Of a stretch of 64,000 nt of DNA, positions 47,236-59,383 are shown piece after piece; position 1 is the first letter of the stretch; each line of letters opens with the position of its first letter. The position numbers and the translations under genes were made by a program. The DNA is from Oryzias latipes (lineage: Eukaryota > Chordata > Actinopteri > Beloniformes > Adrianichthyidae): NCBI RefSeq assembly GCF_002234675.1, contig NC_019860.2, forward strand, positions 9,608,586 through 9,672,585, written 5' to 3'. Under the pieces are notes generated by a model. That model did no database searches. It saw only the letters and a list, made by a program, of their open reading frames with translations, and was not told the origin of the DNA.

Positions 47236-48630
47236 ATGCATAAATACTCCCCAGAGATTAGTATTCCTTCAACTCAAGAAGACACAAAGAAAACAAATCA
47301 GCTATCAAGAATGAGAAAAATGAGGCAACAGGAAGAAAAAGTTAAAAAACTCTGGTCCGATATTGTTGAAAATGAGAGTGACATCGTCCTGGACGACGAC
47401 TTTTATAACATGATTGTCTTCCCCGAGGAAAGTTCCAGAGAGGAGACCAGTCAGGACTCTCTCATCCCCCAACACAATTCATCTCAAATCTCTGATGGTG
47501 ACAGGCAATGTAGTCAGAGTGACTTTGAAGCTGATCTGGAGGTCAACAATATGATGTCCCCTGACAATAGCTACACCCATGAGCACAGTCTGGACTCTCA
47601 AGACAATTCATCTCAAATCTCTGATGGCGACAGGAAATGTAGTCAGAGTGACTTTGAAGGTGATCTGGAGTTTTACTACTCAATGTCCCCTGACAACAGC
47701 TACACTGATGAGCAGACCGATGAGCACAGTCTGGACTCTCCCACCCCCAGAGAATATCCATTTGGACCCTCTGATTCAGATAGTGAGGATGACAATTCAA
47801 GTGATTCTGATTCAGAAGACTCACTATCAGAGGAGTCTCAAGAAGAAACTGACGTCAACTATCTTAATGGATTGATCTCACAGCGCAATAAGCTAAAAAG
47901 CTGTTTAGCTAAGAGGGAAAGGAACATCGCAAAAAAACTGGACCTCCTCAAGAAATATGAGCAGGAGGCACTTAAGGCTGATGAAGACTGGTTGTTTTCT
48001 GAAAAAAGTATTGAGCAGGAGCGGCACATTAGACAAGAGAGGCGAAAGGAAATCAGAGAACTTGAGGAGAAGATCCAAAATGTGACAGAATTCCTCAAGG
48101 TGGAAAAGAAACCAAGGTACTCAAAGGGTTACACGACAGTTTTAGAAGAGACAGAAATGGTCACAAAACAACTGCTTGAAATCAACAATCTAAATTCACA
48201 CATGGAAGATCAAATTGGAAAACAAAAGGAGAAAAGAGAAAATCTTGAAATTCAGGTGGTAGAGATGGTCTTTCTGTCCAACTTAGCGACCAATAGAATC
48301 AGCAACCAAGCAGAGACAATTGTGTGTGCACCTCAACAGAAGACCTCAATCCAGACGGAATTTGATAGACCTAAAAGTGCCTCTGGATTGAACCAAATAA
48401 CAGCCTCAGCTTGTTTGGAATCACAAAAAAGTATGTTTACTATTGGAGCTGCACCTAAGAAAACGACCAATAAGAGAGGAAAAAATAAGACCATTAGCCC
48501 TAAAGCAAAGCCGGACGCCTCTTCTCAACTGCTAGACACACTGAAAGTGAATCCACCACATCAGTTCAGTTGGGTTCAGTCAGAAGAAGCAGCCGTTAAA
48601 GTCAGCTCCAATGCAAGCAGCAATGCATAG
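47236..48630 (+). CDS. Unrecognised acidic/coiled-coil protein, 464 aa, copy B2
   Basis: Same protein as at 26857 with an exact in-frame loss of 99 codons: only one C-terminal basic repeat (FTIGAAP...PHQFSW...) remains before the shared NASSNA end. The loss fits recombination between the two internal repeats, which share about 100 bp of identical DNA over PKAKPDASSQLL...VKVSS. A few substitutions elsewhere (for example VNYLNG for VNDLNG, KPRYSKGYTT for KPSYSKGYKT). The frame is intact and may still be made. The alternative start at residue 26 is at 47311. Confidence 0.7.
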   Translation: MHKYSPEISIPSTQEDTKKTNQLSRMRKMRQQEEKVKKLWSDIVENESDIVLDDDFYNMIVFPEESSREETSQDSLIPQHNSSQISDGDRQCSQSDFEADLEVNNMMSPDNSYTHEHSLDSQDNSSQISDGDRKCSQSDFEGDLEFYYSMSPDNSYTDEQTDEHSLDSPTPREYPFGPSDSDSEDDNSSDSDSEDSLSEESQEETDVNYLNGLISQRNKLKSCLAKRERNIAKKLDLLKKYEQEALKADEDWLFSEKSIEQERHIRQERRKEIRELEEKIQNVTEFLKVEKKPRYSKGYTTVLEETEMVTKQLLEINNLNSHMEDQIGKQKEKRENLEIQVVEMVFLSNLATNRISNQAETIVCAPQQKTSIQTEFDRPKSASGLNQITASACLESQKSMFTIGAAPKKTTNKRGKNKTISPKAKPDASSQLLDTLKVNPPHQFSWVQSEEAAVKVSSNASSNA

Positions 48631-48678
48631 GTGTAAATATTAGATAACATTAGCTAGTAGGAATATAAGTAATTTTGT

Positions 48679-48684
48679 AATAAA
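48679..48684 (+). promoter_or_regulatory. Polyadenylation signal AATAAA, B2
   Basis: Same position relative to the stop codon as in B1. Confidence 0.5.
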
Positions 48685-49263
48685 AAGGTGTGACAGGTTT
48701 TCTACATGTATTTATATTATTTTATTTAATATTACAAATTGTTAGTGTTTTTACTAAGATAAATATAAGTTGTCATATATTCATTTTAAGATTTATTTTT
48801 TATTTGGAAGTAGAGAAACATGTCTGAAGTTGATAAATATTTGTAAGTCTTTGTTTTTATATATTATTCATATATTCATTTAGTTAGTTTATCTATGTTT
48901 GACCTGAAGTTTCTCTTGATCTTTGTTTTAAAAAGTATAAATATAACACTAACAAAATTAATTTATATACAAATATGCAAATATGTTAGGATATATTGTC
49001 GTAGACAACAAAGATAGAAAGATAGACTCATGAATATATCTACATAAAGAGATTGTTTTAGAGCAAAAAATAGTGATCCATGAAATATCCAAAAATATAT
49101 AGAGATAAAGTTCTTAAACAAAATATGAAAAGAGATTTATGGCCAAACATGCAAATATAAATACAGAGCCCTCAGTAAACCAACTTTAAAGTGCCTTGAA
49201 TAGCACAAGGGTAATAAGGTAATCACTATATGAAAAATAGTTTTTGTGTTCTTTTGTGCATTA
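48685..49263. other. AT-rich 3' flank, B2, no gene seen
   Basis: Counterpart of 28603-29164 with small indels. Confidence 0.55.
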
Positions 49264-49298
49264 GTGGGTTCTCTCCGGGTGCTCCGGCTTTCCCCAGA
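49264..49298 (+). repeat. Fragment of common teleost repeat, B2
   Basis: GGGTTCTCTCCGGGTGCTCC motif as in B1. Confidence 0.5.
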
Positions 49299-49632
49299 TT
49301 CTAAAAAAGACTTCTAATAGTGAATTAGAGGCTAAGGGCGCCATCTGCCCTCGCTGTCTGCATCTACGCCTTCTCTCTCTGTTCGGCTGTCTGAGCTGCA
49401 TGTGGCTAAAACTGATAGTAATAATAGTAGAAATAGTAGTTAGTAATAGTAAAAATATAATAAAAACAATAATAAAAAGAATAATAATAATAAAATATTT
49501 ACAAACCAATTATATAATAAGTAATTGATAACGAATAAATAAAAAAATTCAAAATAAAATATAAAAAAAAAAAGAGTAAATATATATATCATATATAAAT
49601 ATATAAATAAATATGTAAATATATAAATAAAT

Positions 49633-49755
49633 ACATTCACACATGCACACATGCACACATACAAACATACATACATACATACATACATACATACATACAT
49701 ACATACATACATACATACATACATACATACATACATACATACATACATACATACA

Positions 49756-49788
<33 letters not shown>
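49633..49788 (+). repeat. (CATA)n microsatellite, B2
   Basis: Longer pure CATA run than in B1, preceded by an AATAATA-rich segment unique to this copy (about 49420-49510). Confidence 0.95.
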
Positions 49789-49789
<1 letters not shown>

Positions 49790-49915
49790 AATAAATCAGT
49801 CACCAAGATATTTAGATAATGAACCAAATTAAAGCCGGGCAGTCTTGTGGGTTTTCTCCCAGCATTTCAGTTTCCCCACAGTAATTGTTAGTGATTGGCT
49901 AGCGACTGATAAATA

Positions 49916-50541
49916 TCCCCTCCCTGAATCGCCACCTTATCGTGGTGGAGTGGTTTGCGAGCCCGAATGATCCAAGGAGCCAGTACCTGGGTGGTGTTCC
50001 ACCTCAAACTGGTCCTGGGAGACGGGCCAGACTAAGGGCGATTCAAACAAAAACCTTTTCATTACTAGATCCACCTACTCCCCCCAATAAGAGTTACCAG
50101 TGCCCCCACCCTGGAGCCAGACTAGTGAGTTCTTGTCTGGTGGCTTTAAATTGCTCTGAGGCAGTGGCCAGTGGGGCAGTGGCCAGTGGGGCAGTGGCCA
50201 GTGGGGCAGTGGATAGCAAGCATGTTGTCCTGAAGGCCCCCCAGAGCAAAGGAACTTTTTCTGCACTTCCTCTTGAGGCTTTGGTTGCTTGTTGGTGGTC
50301 GATGATGGGGCAGGACGAGCCACAGTGGGACACTGGCTTTATCCCCCTTTGGTTAGACGCTTCACATTGGATCATTCAATCGTCTATCTCCAATGAGTCC
50401 CCAATCCCCCCAAAACACAAACAAAGAACTCCTTCCCCGTGTCTTTGTGGCAGAAGAGACATTCCCACTGCAGAGAAACCGGATACAGTCATTCCCTGGG
50501 CGCCTCCTTTTTCAATAGAGGTGCATATTTAACTATGTCCT
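49916..50541 (+). repeat. LINE 5'-end-like teleost repeat fragment, B2
   Basis: Nearly identical to 29665-30290. The 15-bp minisatellite is at 50161-50212. Confidence 0.5.
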
Positions 50542-50968
50542 CTCACCAGTCCGGCTGCTAGTGAAGAAATCCTTCTGGATGCTCTCTCCACAGTGGGGTC
50601 TGTATTGACGCCTGACTGAAGATCCACAGCAGAGTGGGAAGTTCTCGTGTTCTGCACAGCTTCATCAAGTCTTCAGCACCACAGGAACCTGCAGTGATGA
50701 GGCTGTGGTAACTGAAGACGAGCTGCTGCACGAGATAAAATAGGTTGCTGCCAACAGAGAGGCTCTCCAGCTGAGAGACTCCTTCATGATCCACTTTCCT
50801 GCAGAGGGAGCAGACCCATGGCACCTCCAGAATGGGGTTTTCTGTCCTCCAAGGACGGACAAACAACGGCTCTTTTGAGAGCCACCCACAAAAACTTTAA
50901 GAGTTTGATTCTCTCTTTTTCACAGTTTATATTCCAAATGTTTAAAGTCCTACATTATTTGAAAAGAT

Positions 50969-51040
50969 ATTCATTTTCTTCTGTACCGTTTTTCCGTTTC
51001 GGGGTCACGGGGCTGCCGGAGCCTATCCTGGCCACTTGTG
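50969..51040 (+). repeat. Common teleost repeat fragment, B2
   Basis: Same motif series as at 30718-30790. Confidence 0.7.
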
Positions 51041-51433
51041 GAGTGGAGTTGAAAAGGTAAGAGTTTAAAATGGGTTAAATAGTACATATGGACCGGAGCA
51101 GAACTGCCCCCTTCATAAAATCACAATGTCATAGGTGCAGGATGCTGCTCAGTAGCATGAAAGCAGTCACCATTGATATGTATTACTGGGTTGACGGTCA
51201 CGTGACATACTGGCACATGTTTTACAATCAACCGCAAAAATTACGACAGCAAAATTTTATGATCAAGAGGAATTGTCTTGCACAGATTGGTTATCACATT
51301 TTAATAGAAAGAAAACAGGCTGGGAAGTGTGAGGTGGATGCTAGCATAATAGTTTGGGTCATTAATGTAGAGTTTTATTAAGAAAGTGACTATTCGCAGA
51401 TAATTTGTAAATACGAGAGGCCAGTGCTGAACC

Positions 51434-52217
51434 TAGGGATGGCTCGTTTGACACAACGCTTCGGCGCGCGGTTGACCTTCATGAAACAGAGTGTTTTGGC
51501 ACAGTGTTTCGGGTCGTGTGTCAACTAGCGCAGATCACGTGGTGGATGAAGAATGACGCGCCAAATGATTCGTTTGGTCGAACCACGCTTCAGATGTCAC
51601 TTGTGTTTTGAACAGTAGTAGCCCTATCTAGAAATGCGAAATGAATCCTGAACGTTTCCCGACCAGTTCCATTGTTTCCCCTGTATTGGAATCAGCGTCA
51701 GTTCACTGCACTATACCATGGCTCGCTCCTATTAAAAACGTTCTGTGGCTCAGGATCATTTCAACTCGGTTTTTCCTAATAAAACACTACATCATGAATG
51801 CTGTGTATCAAAAAAAAAACACTGCGATGAATATATGATGGCACACCGTTTTCTTGTGGTTAGAGATAGCTTAGAGGAATAGTCAATGGCATACACTTCC
51901 AGAGACTCCAGGATTAAATCTGGCAATATCCATATTGTTTTTGCGTGTATTTTGTTCTTCATGTGACATGTATTTTGCTGTGTCAAACACTTCTCTTCTC
52001 ATCACATGTACATTTTTCTATTTTACGTTTTTTCATCATTATTTCCACATTGAAGTGTTACAAGGAGCTTTGTTGAAACATATTTCAATATACATCCAGT
52101 CCGCCACCAGATGCTGCTGTTCTGTGTGGTTTCGAAGCCCTGAATGGGTGGTTCATTTATCCGGCACAATAACATAAAACCCAATGAGGCTTCATGGGGC
52201 TTCTATTCCCATCCCTA
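51434..52217. mobile_element. Non-autonomous hAT-like element, B2, uninterrupted
   Basis: 784 bp with inverted TAGGGATGG tips; flanking octamers match at 6 of 8 positions. The single GATG at 51837-51840 is the empty site for the B1 ERV. Confidence 0.55.
51860..51932 (+). pseudogene. Degenerate tRNA-like sequence, B2
   Basis: As at 44723-44795; the A box carries one further change (TTAGAGGAA). Confidence 0.35.
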
Positions 52218-52451
52218 CCAGAACCTTTTTCTTTGCATCACGGACCTGGAAGAATGGTTAAGGTTAGATGTAAGTTTGCTGTGAGCCCTAACCCAACTGC
52301 TGAGATTGTGATGTGAAAATGTGTCTCTCCTATATGTGTGTATGAAGACAAAAAACTTAGCATTTCTGCTGTTCTTGAGGTCCATTTGTGTTCTGACAAA
52401 AAAGCCCTAGAGAGCAACAAAGACTAGAACTGTGACCACCATCACTTCTCA

Positions 52452-52523
52452 GCTGTGATCGTATAGTGGTTAGTACTCTGCGTTGTGGCCGCAGCAACCC
52501 CGGTTCAAATCCGGGTCACAGCA
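52452..52523 (+). tRNA. tRNA-His (GTG) before the assembly gap
   Basis: Full cloverleaf, anticodon GTG, T loop TTCAAAT as at 23697. Confidence 0.95.
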
Positions 52524-52693
52524 GGATGTTCAGAAAATCTGAATGATCCCGTTCTGTAAACTTACAAGATTTTATCATGAACTCCTTCAAAGCTGTAAAA
52601 CTTTACATCTTCTTGGAGCAAAAACACATCCAAGATGCCAGAACTTGGCTGTCTGGACTCCACATGCCCAACAGCTTCAGTCTGTTGGACAAC

Positions 52694-53693
52694 NNNNNNN
52701 NNNNNNNNNNNNNNNNNNNNNNNNNNNNNNNNNNNNNNNNNNNNNNNNNNNNNNNNNNNNNNNNNNNNNNNNNNNNNNNNNNNNNNNNNNNNNNNNNNNN
52801 NNNNNNNNNNNNNNNNNNNNNNNNNNNNNNNNNNNNNNNNNNNNNNNNNNNNNNNNNNNNNNNNNNNNNNNNNNNNNNNNNNNNNNNNNNNNNNNNNNNN
52901 NNNNNNNNNNNNNNNNNNNNNNNNNNNNNNNNNNNNNNNNNNNNNNNNNNNNNNNNNNNNNNNNNNNNNNNNNNNNNNNNNNNNNNNNNNNNNNNNNNNN
53001 NNNNNNNNNNNNNNNNNNNNNNNNNNNNNNNNNNNNNNNNNNNNNNNNNNNNNNNNNNNNNNNNNNNNNNNNNNNNNNNNNNNNNNNNNNNNNNNNNNNN
53101 NNNNNNNNNNNNNNNNNNNNNNNNNNNNNNNNNNNNNNNNNNNNNNNNNNNNNNNNNNNNNNNNNNNNNNNNNNNNNNNNNNNNNNNNNNNNNNNNNNNN
53201 NNNNNNNNNNNNNNNNNNNNNNNNNNNNNNNNNNNNNNNNNNNNNNNNNNNNNNNNNNNNNNNNNNNNNNNNNNNNNNNNNNNNNNNNNNNNNNNNNNNN
53301 NNNNNNNNNNNNNNNNNNNNNNNNNNNNNNNNNNNNNNNNNNNNNNNNNNNNNNNNNNNNNNNNNNNNNNNNNNNNNNNNNNNNNNNNNNNNNNNNNNNN
53401 NNNNNNNNNNNNNNNNNNNNNNNNNNNNNNNNNNNNNNNNNNNNNNNNNNNNNNNNNNNNNNNNNNNNNNNNNNNNNNNNNNNNNNNNNNNNNNNNNNNN
53501 NNNNNNNNNNNNNNNNNNNNNNNNNNNNNNNNNNNNNNNNNNNNNNNNNNNNNNNNNNNNNNNNNNNNNNNNNNNNNNNNNNNNNNNNNNNNNNNNNNNN
53601 NNNNNNNNNNNNNNNNNNNNNNNNNNNNNNNNNNNNNNNNNNNNNNNNNNNNNNNNNNNNNNNNNNNNNNNNNNNNNNNNNNNNNNNNNNNNN
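52694..53693. other. Assembly gap (1,000 N)
   Basis: Exactly 1,000 N, a placeholder length. The left edge is at offset 241 of a unit and the right edge at offset 807 of an A unit, so at least about 565 bp are missing, possibly plus whole 1,630-bp units. Confidence 0.99.
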
Positions 53694-54486
53694 GCAGCCA
53701 CTCCTCTCTACGACCATCCATGGGCATGGATAACCCAAAAAGCCACAGTAACCGTACAGGTGCACATGGCTTTAGCTTTAAACATCTATGGCCTTTAGTC
53801 ACCAAGTTCCCATCCAAGTGTCACAGCAACACACAATTCTGTGCATTTGAATTGATCTCACTGTCAGATTCTTCTACCGGTGAAAATCTGAATAAATAGT
53901 TAGCAGCATATGCTACTTATGCAGTGCTTTACTACCTTCCTAGGAGGCTTGCTTTAAATTCACAGTCCCATTCCCCAATAGACACACACATTCACACATT
54001 GCTAAATATTGGCGCCAACCTTAAACGACCAGGACAAAAACTGGATTTAATGTCTTGCCCAAGGACCCTTGGACACATGGGAAGGCATGGTGGAAATGAG
54101 CCTGTTATTTTTGTCTTCATTTTGGTGTCACTTTCAGACTCAGTAAAGAGTTGGTTTTCTTGTCTCACACCTTGGTGTACCAAGATCTCTATGGTGTTTT
54201 CTGTATGGTGATTAAAGCCAGTTTCTACCCTTATGCCGCTGTTAGGGCTGATACTAAGTAAAGAGAGAATGGAACAATGTTTTTGACTAAAAGGGGCAAA
54301 AGTATTGTGAATGAAAGACCAGAGTGGTCACCTGCTGTGATTGTGATGTGAAAATGTGTCTCTCCTACATGTGTGTACGAAGACAACAAACTTAGCATTT
54401 CTACTGTTCTTGAGGTCCAACTGTGTTCTGACAAAAAACACCTGGAGAGCAACAAAGACTAGAACTATGACCACTATCCCTTCTCA

Positions 54487-54558
54487 GCTGTGATCGTATA
54501 GTGGTTAGTACTCTGCGTTGTGGCCGTAGCAACCCCGGTTCGAATCCGGGTCACAGCA
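54487..54558 (+). tRNA. tRNA-His (GTG), post-gap copy 1
   Basis: Anticodon stem CGTAG for CGCAG gives a G-U pair; otherwise consensus. Confidence 0.94.
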
Positions 54559-56116
54559 AGATGTTCAGAAATTCTGAATAATCCATTTATGTAAACTTAA
54601 AAGATTTTATCATGAACTCCTACAAAGCTGTAAAACTTTACATCTTCTTGGAGCAAAAACACATCCAAGATGCCAGAACTTGGCTGTCTGGACTCCACAT
54701 GCCCAACAGCTTCAGTCTGTTGGACAACACTTCCGCAACTTCAAAATGCTTTGGAACTTCAGTTAAACTGTGATTATTTGGGGTTCATTCATGTACACTA
54801 AACAACGAGATTTTCAATGTCTATTACGTCACGCCTGTCCAAGGGCGGAGTGAGTTATTACTTGTCCCTGACGGCCTACGATGCTGCTGGAGTTGGACGG
54901 AAAGGCCATTGTGAGCCCTAACCCAACTGAAAAAAAGATAGTCTTAAGAGTATTTGTTTTGAAAGATGTAGGTAAGTCATACAGATTTTCAATGATTTTA
55001 ATCCCTGCTATCCTGTTGACTGTTCAGGGGCTGTTCATGTGATCAGTGCATGTTCCTTGTGCTGACCGTCCAGGGTTGCGTATTTTTTTTGCTGCAAAGG
55101 CCTATGTAACTGAAGGTCAAAATTGTGCTATAATTAGAATATGGCTTAGGAGCTCCGTACAACAGCATCATCTGTACATCAACTTACAAGAGAATACTTC
55201 ACAAAACACTTACCATACGCATAACAATCCTAGCTTCTGCTTTCAACAAGCCTAAAGGGAACTCTCAAACACACCTGTACTCTCCTTATGAATGCAGCCA
55301 CTCCTCTCTACGACCATCCATGGGCATGGATAACCCAAAAAGCCACAGTAACCGTACAGGTGCACATGACTTTAGCTTTAAACATATATGGCCTTTAGTC
55401 ACCAAGTTCCCATCCAAGTGTCACAGCAACACACAATTCTGTGCATTTGAATTGATCTCACTGTCAGATTCTTCTACCGGTGAAAATCTGAATAAATAGT
55501 TAGCAGCATATGCTACTTATGCAGTGCTTTACTACCTTCCTAGGAGGCTTGCTTTAAATTCCCAGTCCCATTCCCCAATAGACACACACATTCACACATT
55601 GCTAAATATTGGCGCCAACCTTAAACGACCAGGACAAAAACTGGATTTAATGTCTTGCCCAAGGACCCTTGGACACATGGGAAGGCATGGTGGAAATGAG
55701 CCTGTTATTTTTGTCTTCATTTTGGTGTCACTTTCAGACTCAGTAAAGACAGCTGTTGTGATAGAGTCTTCTTCTTGAAGGTTGGTTTTCTTGTCTCACA
55801 CCTTGGTGTACCAAGATCTCTATGGTGTTTTCTGTATGGTTATTGAAGCCAGTTTCTACCCTTATGCCGCTGTTAGGCTGATATTAAGTAAAGAGAGAAT
55901 GGAACAATGTTTTTGACTAAAAGGGGCAAAAGTATTGTGAATGAAAGACCAGAGTGGTCACCTGCTGTGATTGTGATGTGAAAATGTGTCTCTCCTACAT
56001 GTGTGTACGAAGACAACAAACTTAGCATTTCTACTGTTCTTGAGGTCCAACTGTGTTCTGACAAAAAACACCTGGAGAGCAACAAAGACTAGAACTATGA
56101 CCACTATCCCTTCTCA

Positions 56117-56188
56117 GCTGTGATCGTATAGTGGTTAGTACTCTGCGTTGTGGCCGCAGCAACCCCGGTTCGAATCCGGGTCACAGCA
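56117..56188 (+). tRNA. tRNA-His (GTG), post-gap copy 2
   Basis: Consensus sequence, anticodon GTG. Confidence 0.97.
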
Positions 56189-57743
56189 AGATGTTCAGAA
56201 ATTCTGAATAATCCATTTCTGTAAACTTACAAGATTTTATCATGAACTCCTTCAAAGCTGTAAAACTTTACATCTTCTTAGAGCAAAAACACATCCAAGA
56301 TGCCAGAACTTGGCTGTCTGGACTCCACATGCCCAACAGCTTCAGTCTGTTGGACAACACTTCCGCAACTTCAAAATGCTTTGGAACTTCAATTAAACTG
56401 TGATTATTTGGGGTTCATTCATGTACACTAAACAACGAGAATTTCAATGTCTATTACGTCACGCCTGTCCAAGGGCGGAGTGAGTCATTACTTGTCTCTG
56501 ATGGCCTACGCTGCTGCTGGAGTTGGACGGAAAGGCCATTGTGAGCCCTAACCCAACTGAAAAAAAGATAGTCTTAAGAGTATTTGTTTTGAAAGATGTA
56601 GCTAAGTCATACAGATTTTCAATGGTTTTAATCCCTGCTATCCTGTTGACTGTTCAGGGGCTGTTCATGTGATCAGTGCATGTTCCTTGTGCTGACCGTC
56701 CAGGGTTGCGTATTTTTTTTGCTGCAAAGGCCTATGTAACTGAAGGTCAAAATTGTGCTATAATTAGAATATGGCTTAGGAGCTCCGTACAACAGCATCA
56801 TCTGTACATCAACTTACAAGAGAATACTTCACAAAACACTTACCATACGCATAACAATCCTAGCTTCTGCTTTCAACAAGCCTAAAGGGAACTCTCAAAC
56901 ACACCTGTACTCTCCTTATGAATGCAGCCACTCCTCTCTATGACCATCCATGGGCATGGATAACCCAAAAAGCCACAGCAACCGTACAGGTGCACATGGC
57001 TTTAGCTTTAAACATCTATGGCCTTTAGTCACCAAGTTCCCATCCAAGTGTCGCAGCAACACATAATTCTGTGCATTTGAATTGATCTCACTGTCAGATT
57101 CTTCTACCGGTGAAAATCTGAATAAATAGTTAGCAGCATATGCTACTTATGCAGTGCTTTACTACCTTCCTAGGCTTGCTTTAAATTCACAGTCCCATTC
57201 CCCAATAGACACACACATTCACACATTGCTAAATATTGGCGCCAACCTTAAACGACCAGGACAAAAACTGGATTTAATGTCTTGCCCAAGGACCCTTGGA
57301 CACATGGGAAGGCATGGTGGAAATGAGCCTGTTGTTTTTGTCTTCATTTTGGTGTCACTTTCAGACCCAGTAAAGACAGCGGCAATGATAGAGTCTTCTT
57401 CTTGAAGGTTGGTTTTCTTGTCTCACATCTTGGTGTACCAAGATCTCTATGGTGTTTTCTGTATGGTGATTAAAGCCAGTTTCTACCCTTATGCCGCTGT
57501 TAGGCTGATACTAAGTAAAGAGAGAATGGAACAATGTTTTTGACTAAAAGGGGCAAAAGTATTGTGAATGAAAGACCAGAGTGGTCACCTGCTGTGATTG
57601 TGATGTGAAAATATGTCTCTCCTACATGTGTGCACGAAGACAACAAACTTAGCATTTCTACTGTTCTTGAGGTCCAACTGTGTTCTGACAAAAAACACCT
57701 GGAGAGCAACAAAGACTAGAACTATGACCACTATCCCTTCTCA

Positions 57744-57815
57744 GCTGTGATCGTATAGTGGTTAGTACTCTGCGTTGTGGCCGCAGCAACCCCGGTTCGA
57801 ATCCGGGTCACAGCA
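57744..57815 (+). tRNA. tRNA-His (GTG), head of the hybrid unit
   Basis: Consensus sequence, anticodon GTG. Confidence 0.97.
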
Positions 57816-58169
57816 AGATGTTCAGAAATTCTGAATAATCCATTTCTGTAAACTTACAAGATTTTATCATGAACTCCTTCAAAGCTGTAAAACTTTACAT
57901 CTTCTTGGAGCAAAAACACATCCAAGATGCCAGAACTTGGCTGTCTGGACTCCACATGCCCAACAGCTTCAGTCTGTTGGACAACACTTCCGCAACTTCA
58001 AAATGCTTTGGAACTTCAATTAAACTGTGATTATTTGGGGTTCATTCATGTACACTAAACAACGAGAATTTCAATGTCTATTACGTCACGCCTGTCCAAG
58101 GGCGGAGTGAGTTATTACTTGTCCCTGACTGCCTATGATGCTGCTGGAGTTGGACGGAAAGGCCATTGT

Positions 58170-58709
58170 TTCCCCTGTATTGGAATCAGCGTCAGTTCAC
58201 TGCACTATACCATGGCTCCTATTAAAAACGTTCTGTGGCTCAGGATCATTTCAACTCGGTTTTTCCTAATAAAACACTACATCATGAATGCTGTGTATCA
58301 AAGAAAAAAAAACACTGCGATGAATATATGATGGCACACCGTTTTCTTGTGGTTAGAGATAGCTTAGTGGAATAGTCAATGGCATACACTTCCAGAGACT
58401 CCAGGATTAAATCTGGCAATATCCATATTGTTTTTGCGTGTATTTTGTTCTTCATGTGACATGTATTTTGCTGTGTCAAAACTTATCTTCTCATCACATG
58501 TACATTTTTCTTTTTTACGTTTTTTCATCATTATTTCCACATTGAAGTGTTACAAGGAGCTTTGTTGAAACATATTTCAATATACATCCAGTTAGCCACC
58601 AGATGCTGCTGTTCTGTGTGGTTTCGAAGCCCTGAATAGGTGGTTCATTTATCCGGCACAATTACATAAAACCCAATGAGGCTTCATGGGGCTTCTATTC
58701 CCATCCCTA
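58170..58709. mobile_element. Right part of the hAT-like element in the hybrid unit
   Basis: The left tip is lost at the hybrid junction; the right tip CCATCCCTA ends at 58709. GATG at 58330-58333 is a second empty site for the B1 ERV. The tRNA-like sequence is at 58353-58425. Confidence 0.55.
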
Positions 58710-58944
58710 CCAGAACCTTTTTCTTTGCATCACGGACCTGGAAGAATGGTTAAGGTTAGATGTAAGTTTGCTGTGAGCCCTAACCCAACTGCTGTGTTTG
58801 TGATGTGAAAATGTGTCTCTCCTATATGTGTGTATAAAGACAACAAACTTAGCATTTCTGCTGTTCTTGAGCTCCAACTGTGTTCTGACAAAAAAAGCCC
58901 TAGAGAGCAACAAAGACAAGAACTGTGACCACCATCACTTCTCA

Positions 58945-59016
58945 GCTGTGATCGTATAGTGGTAAGTACTCTGCGTTGTGGCTGCAGCAACCCCGGTTCG
59001 AATCCGGGTCACAGCA
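58945..59016 (+). tRNA. tRNA-His (GTG), head of unit B3
   Basis: D loop GTGGTAAG instead of GTGGTTAG (a variable position) and a G-U pair in the anticodon stem (CTGCAG). Still a good cloverleaf. Confidence 0.93.
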
Positions 59017-59383
59017 GGATGTTCAGAAAATCTGAATGATCCCGTTCTGTAAACTTACAAGATTTTATCATGAACTCCTTCAAAGCTGTAAAACTTTACA
59101 TCTTCTTGGAGCAAAAACACATCCAAGATGCCAGAACTTGGCTGTCTGGACTCCACATGCCCAACAGCTTCAGTCTGTTGGACAACACTTCCACAACTTC
59201 AAAATGCTTTGGAACTTCAATTAAACTGTGATTATTTGGGGTTTATTCATGTACACTAAACACCGAGAATTTCAATGTCTATTACGTCACGCCTGTCCAA
59301 GGGCGGAGTGAGTTATTACTTGTCCCTGACGGCCTACACAGGCTGCTGGAGCTGGACGGAAAGGCCATTGTGAGCCCTAACCC

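Larger units (their letters stand above)
45315..52451 (+). repeat. Higher-order B unit, copy B2 (7,137 bp, uninterrupted)
   Basis: The reference form of the B unit: tRNA-His, hAT remnant, promoter block, protein gene (shortened), AT-rich flank, microsatellite, LINE-like fragment, intact hAT-like element and flank, up to the tRNA at 52452. It lacks the ERV and the 1,232-bp duplication of B1. Confidence 0.92.
53694..57743 (+). repeat. A units right of the gap
   Basis: The end of one A unit plus two complete units (54487-56116, 56117-57743). They form their own lineage: ACACCTGGAGAG instead of GCCCTGGAGAG before the tRNA, and CTTATGCCGCTG instead of CACATGCCGCTG. The first partial unit has lost about 30 bp near 54148, and the last is 1,627 bp. 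No protein gene. Confidence 0.95.
57744..58944 (+). repeat. A/B hybrid unit, 1,201 bp
   Basis: Begins as an A unit and switches at CCATTGT (58163-58169) into the last part of a B unit (matching B1 from 31418). All of the B interior, including the protein gene, is missing. The 7-bp CCATTGT is shared by both parents at the join. Confidence 0.9.

Noticed and set aside
52543-53899. Very long frames across the N gap
   Set aside because: Produced by the run of N; no real sequence supports them.
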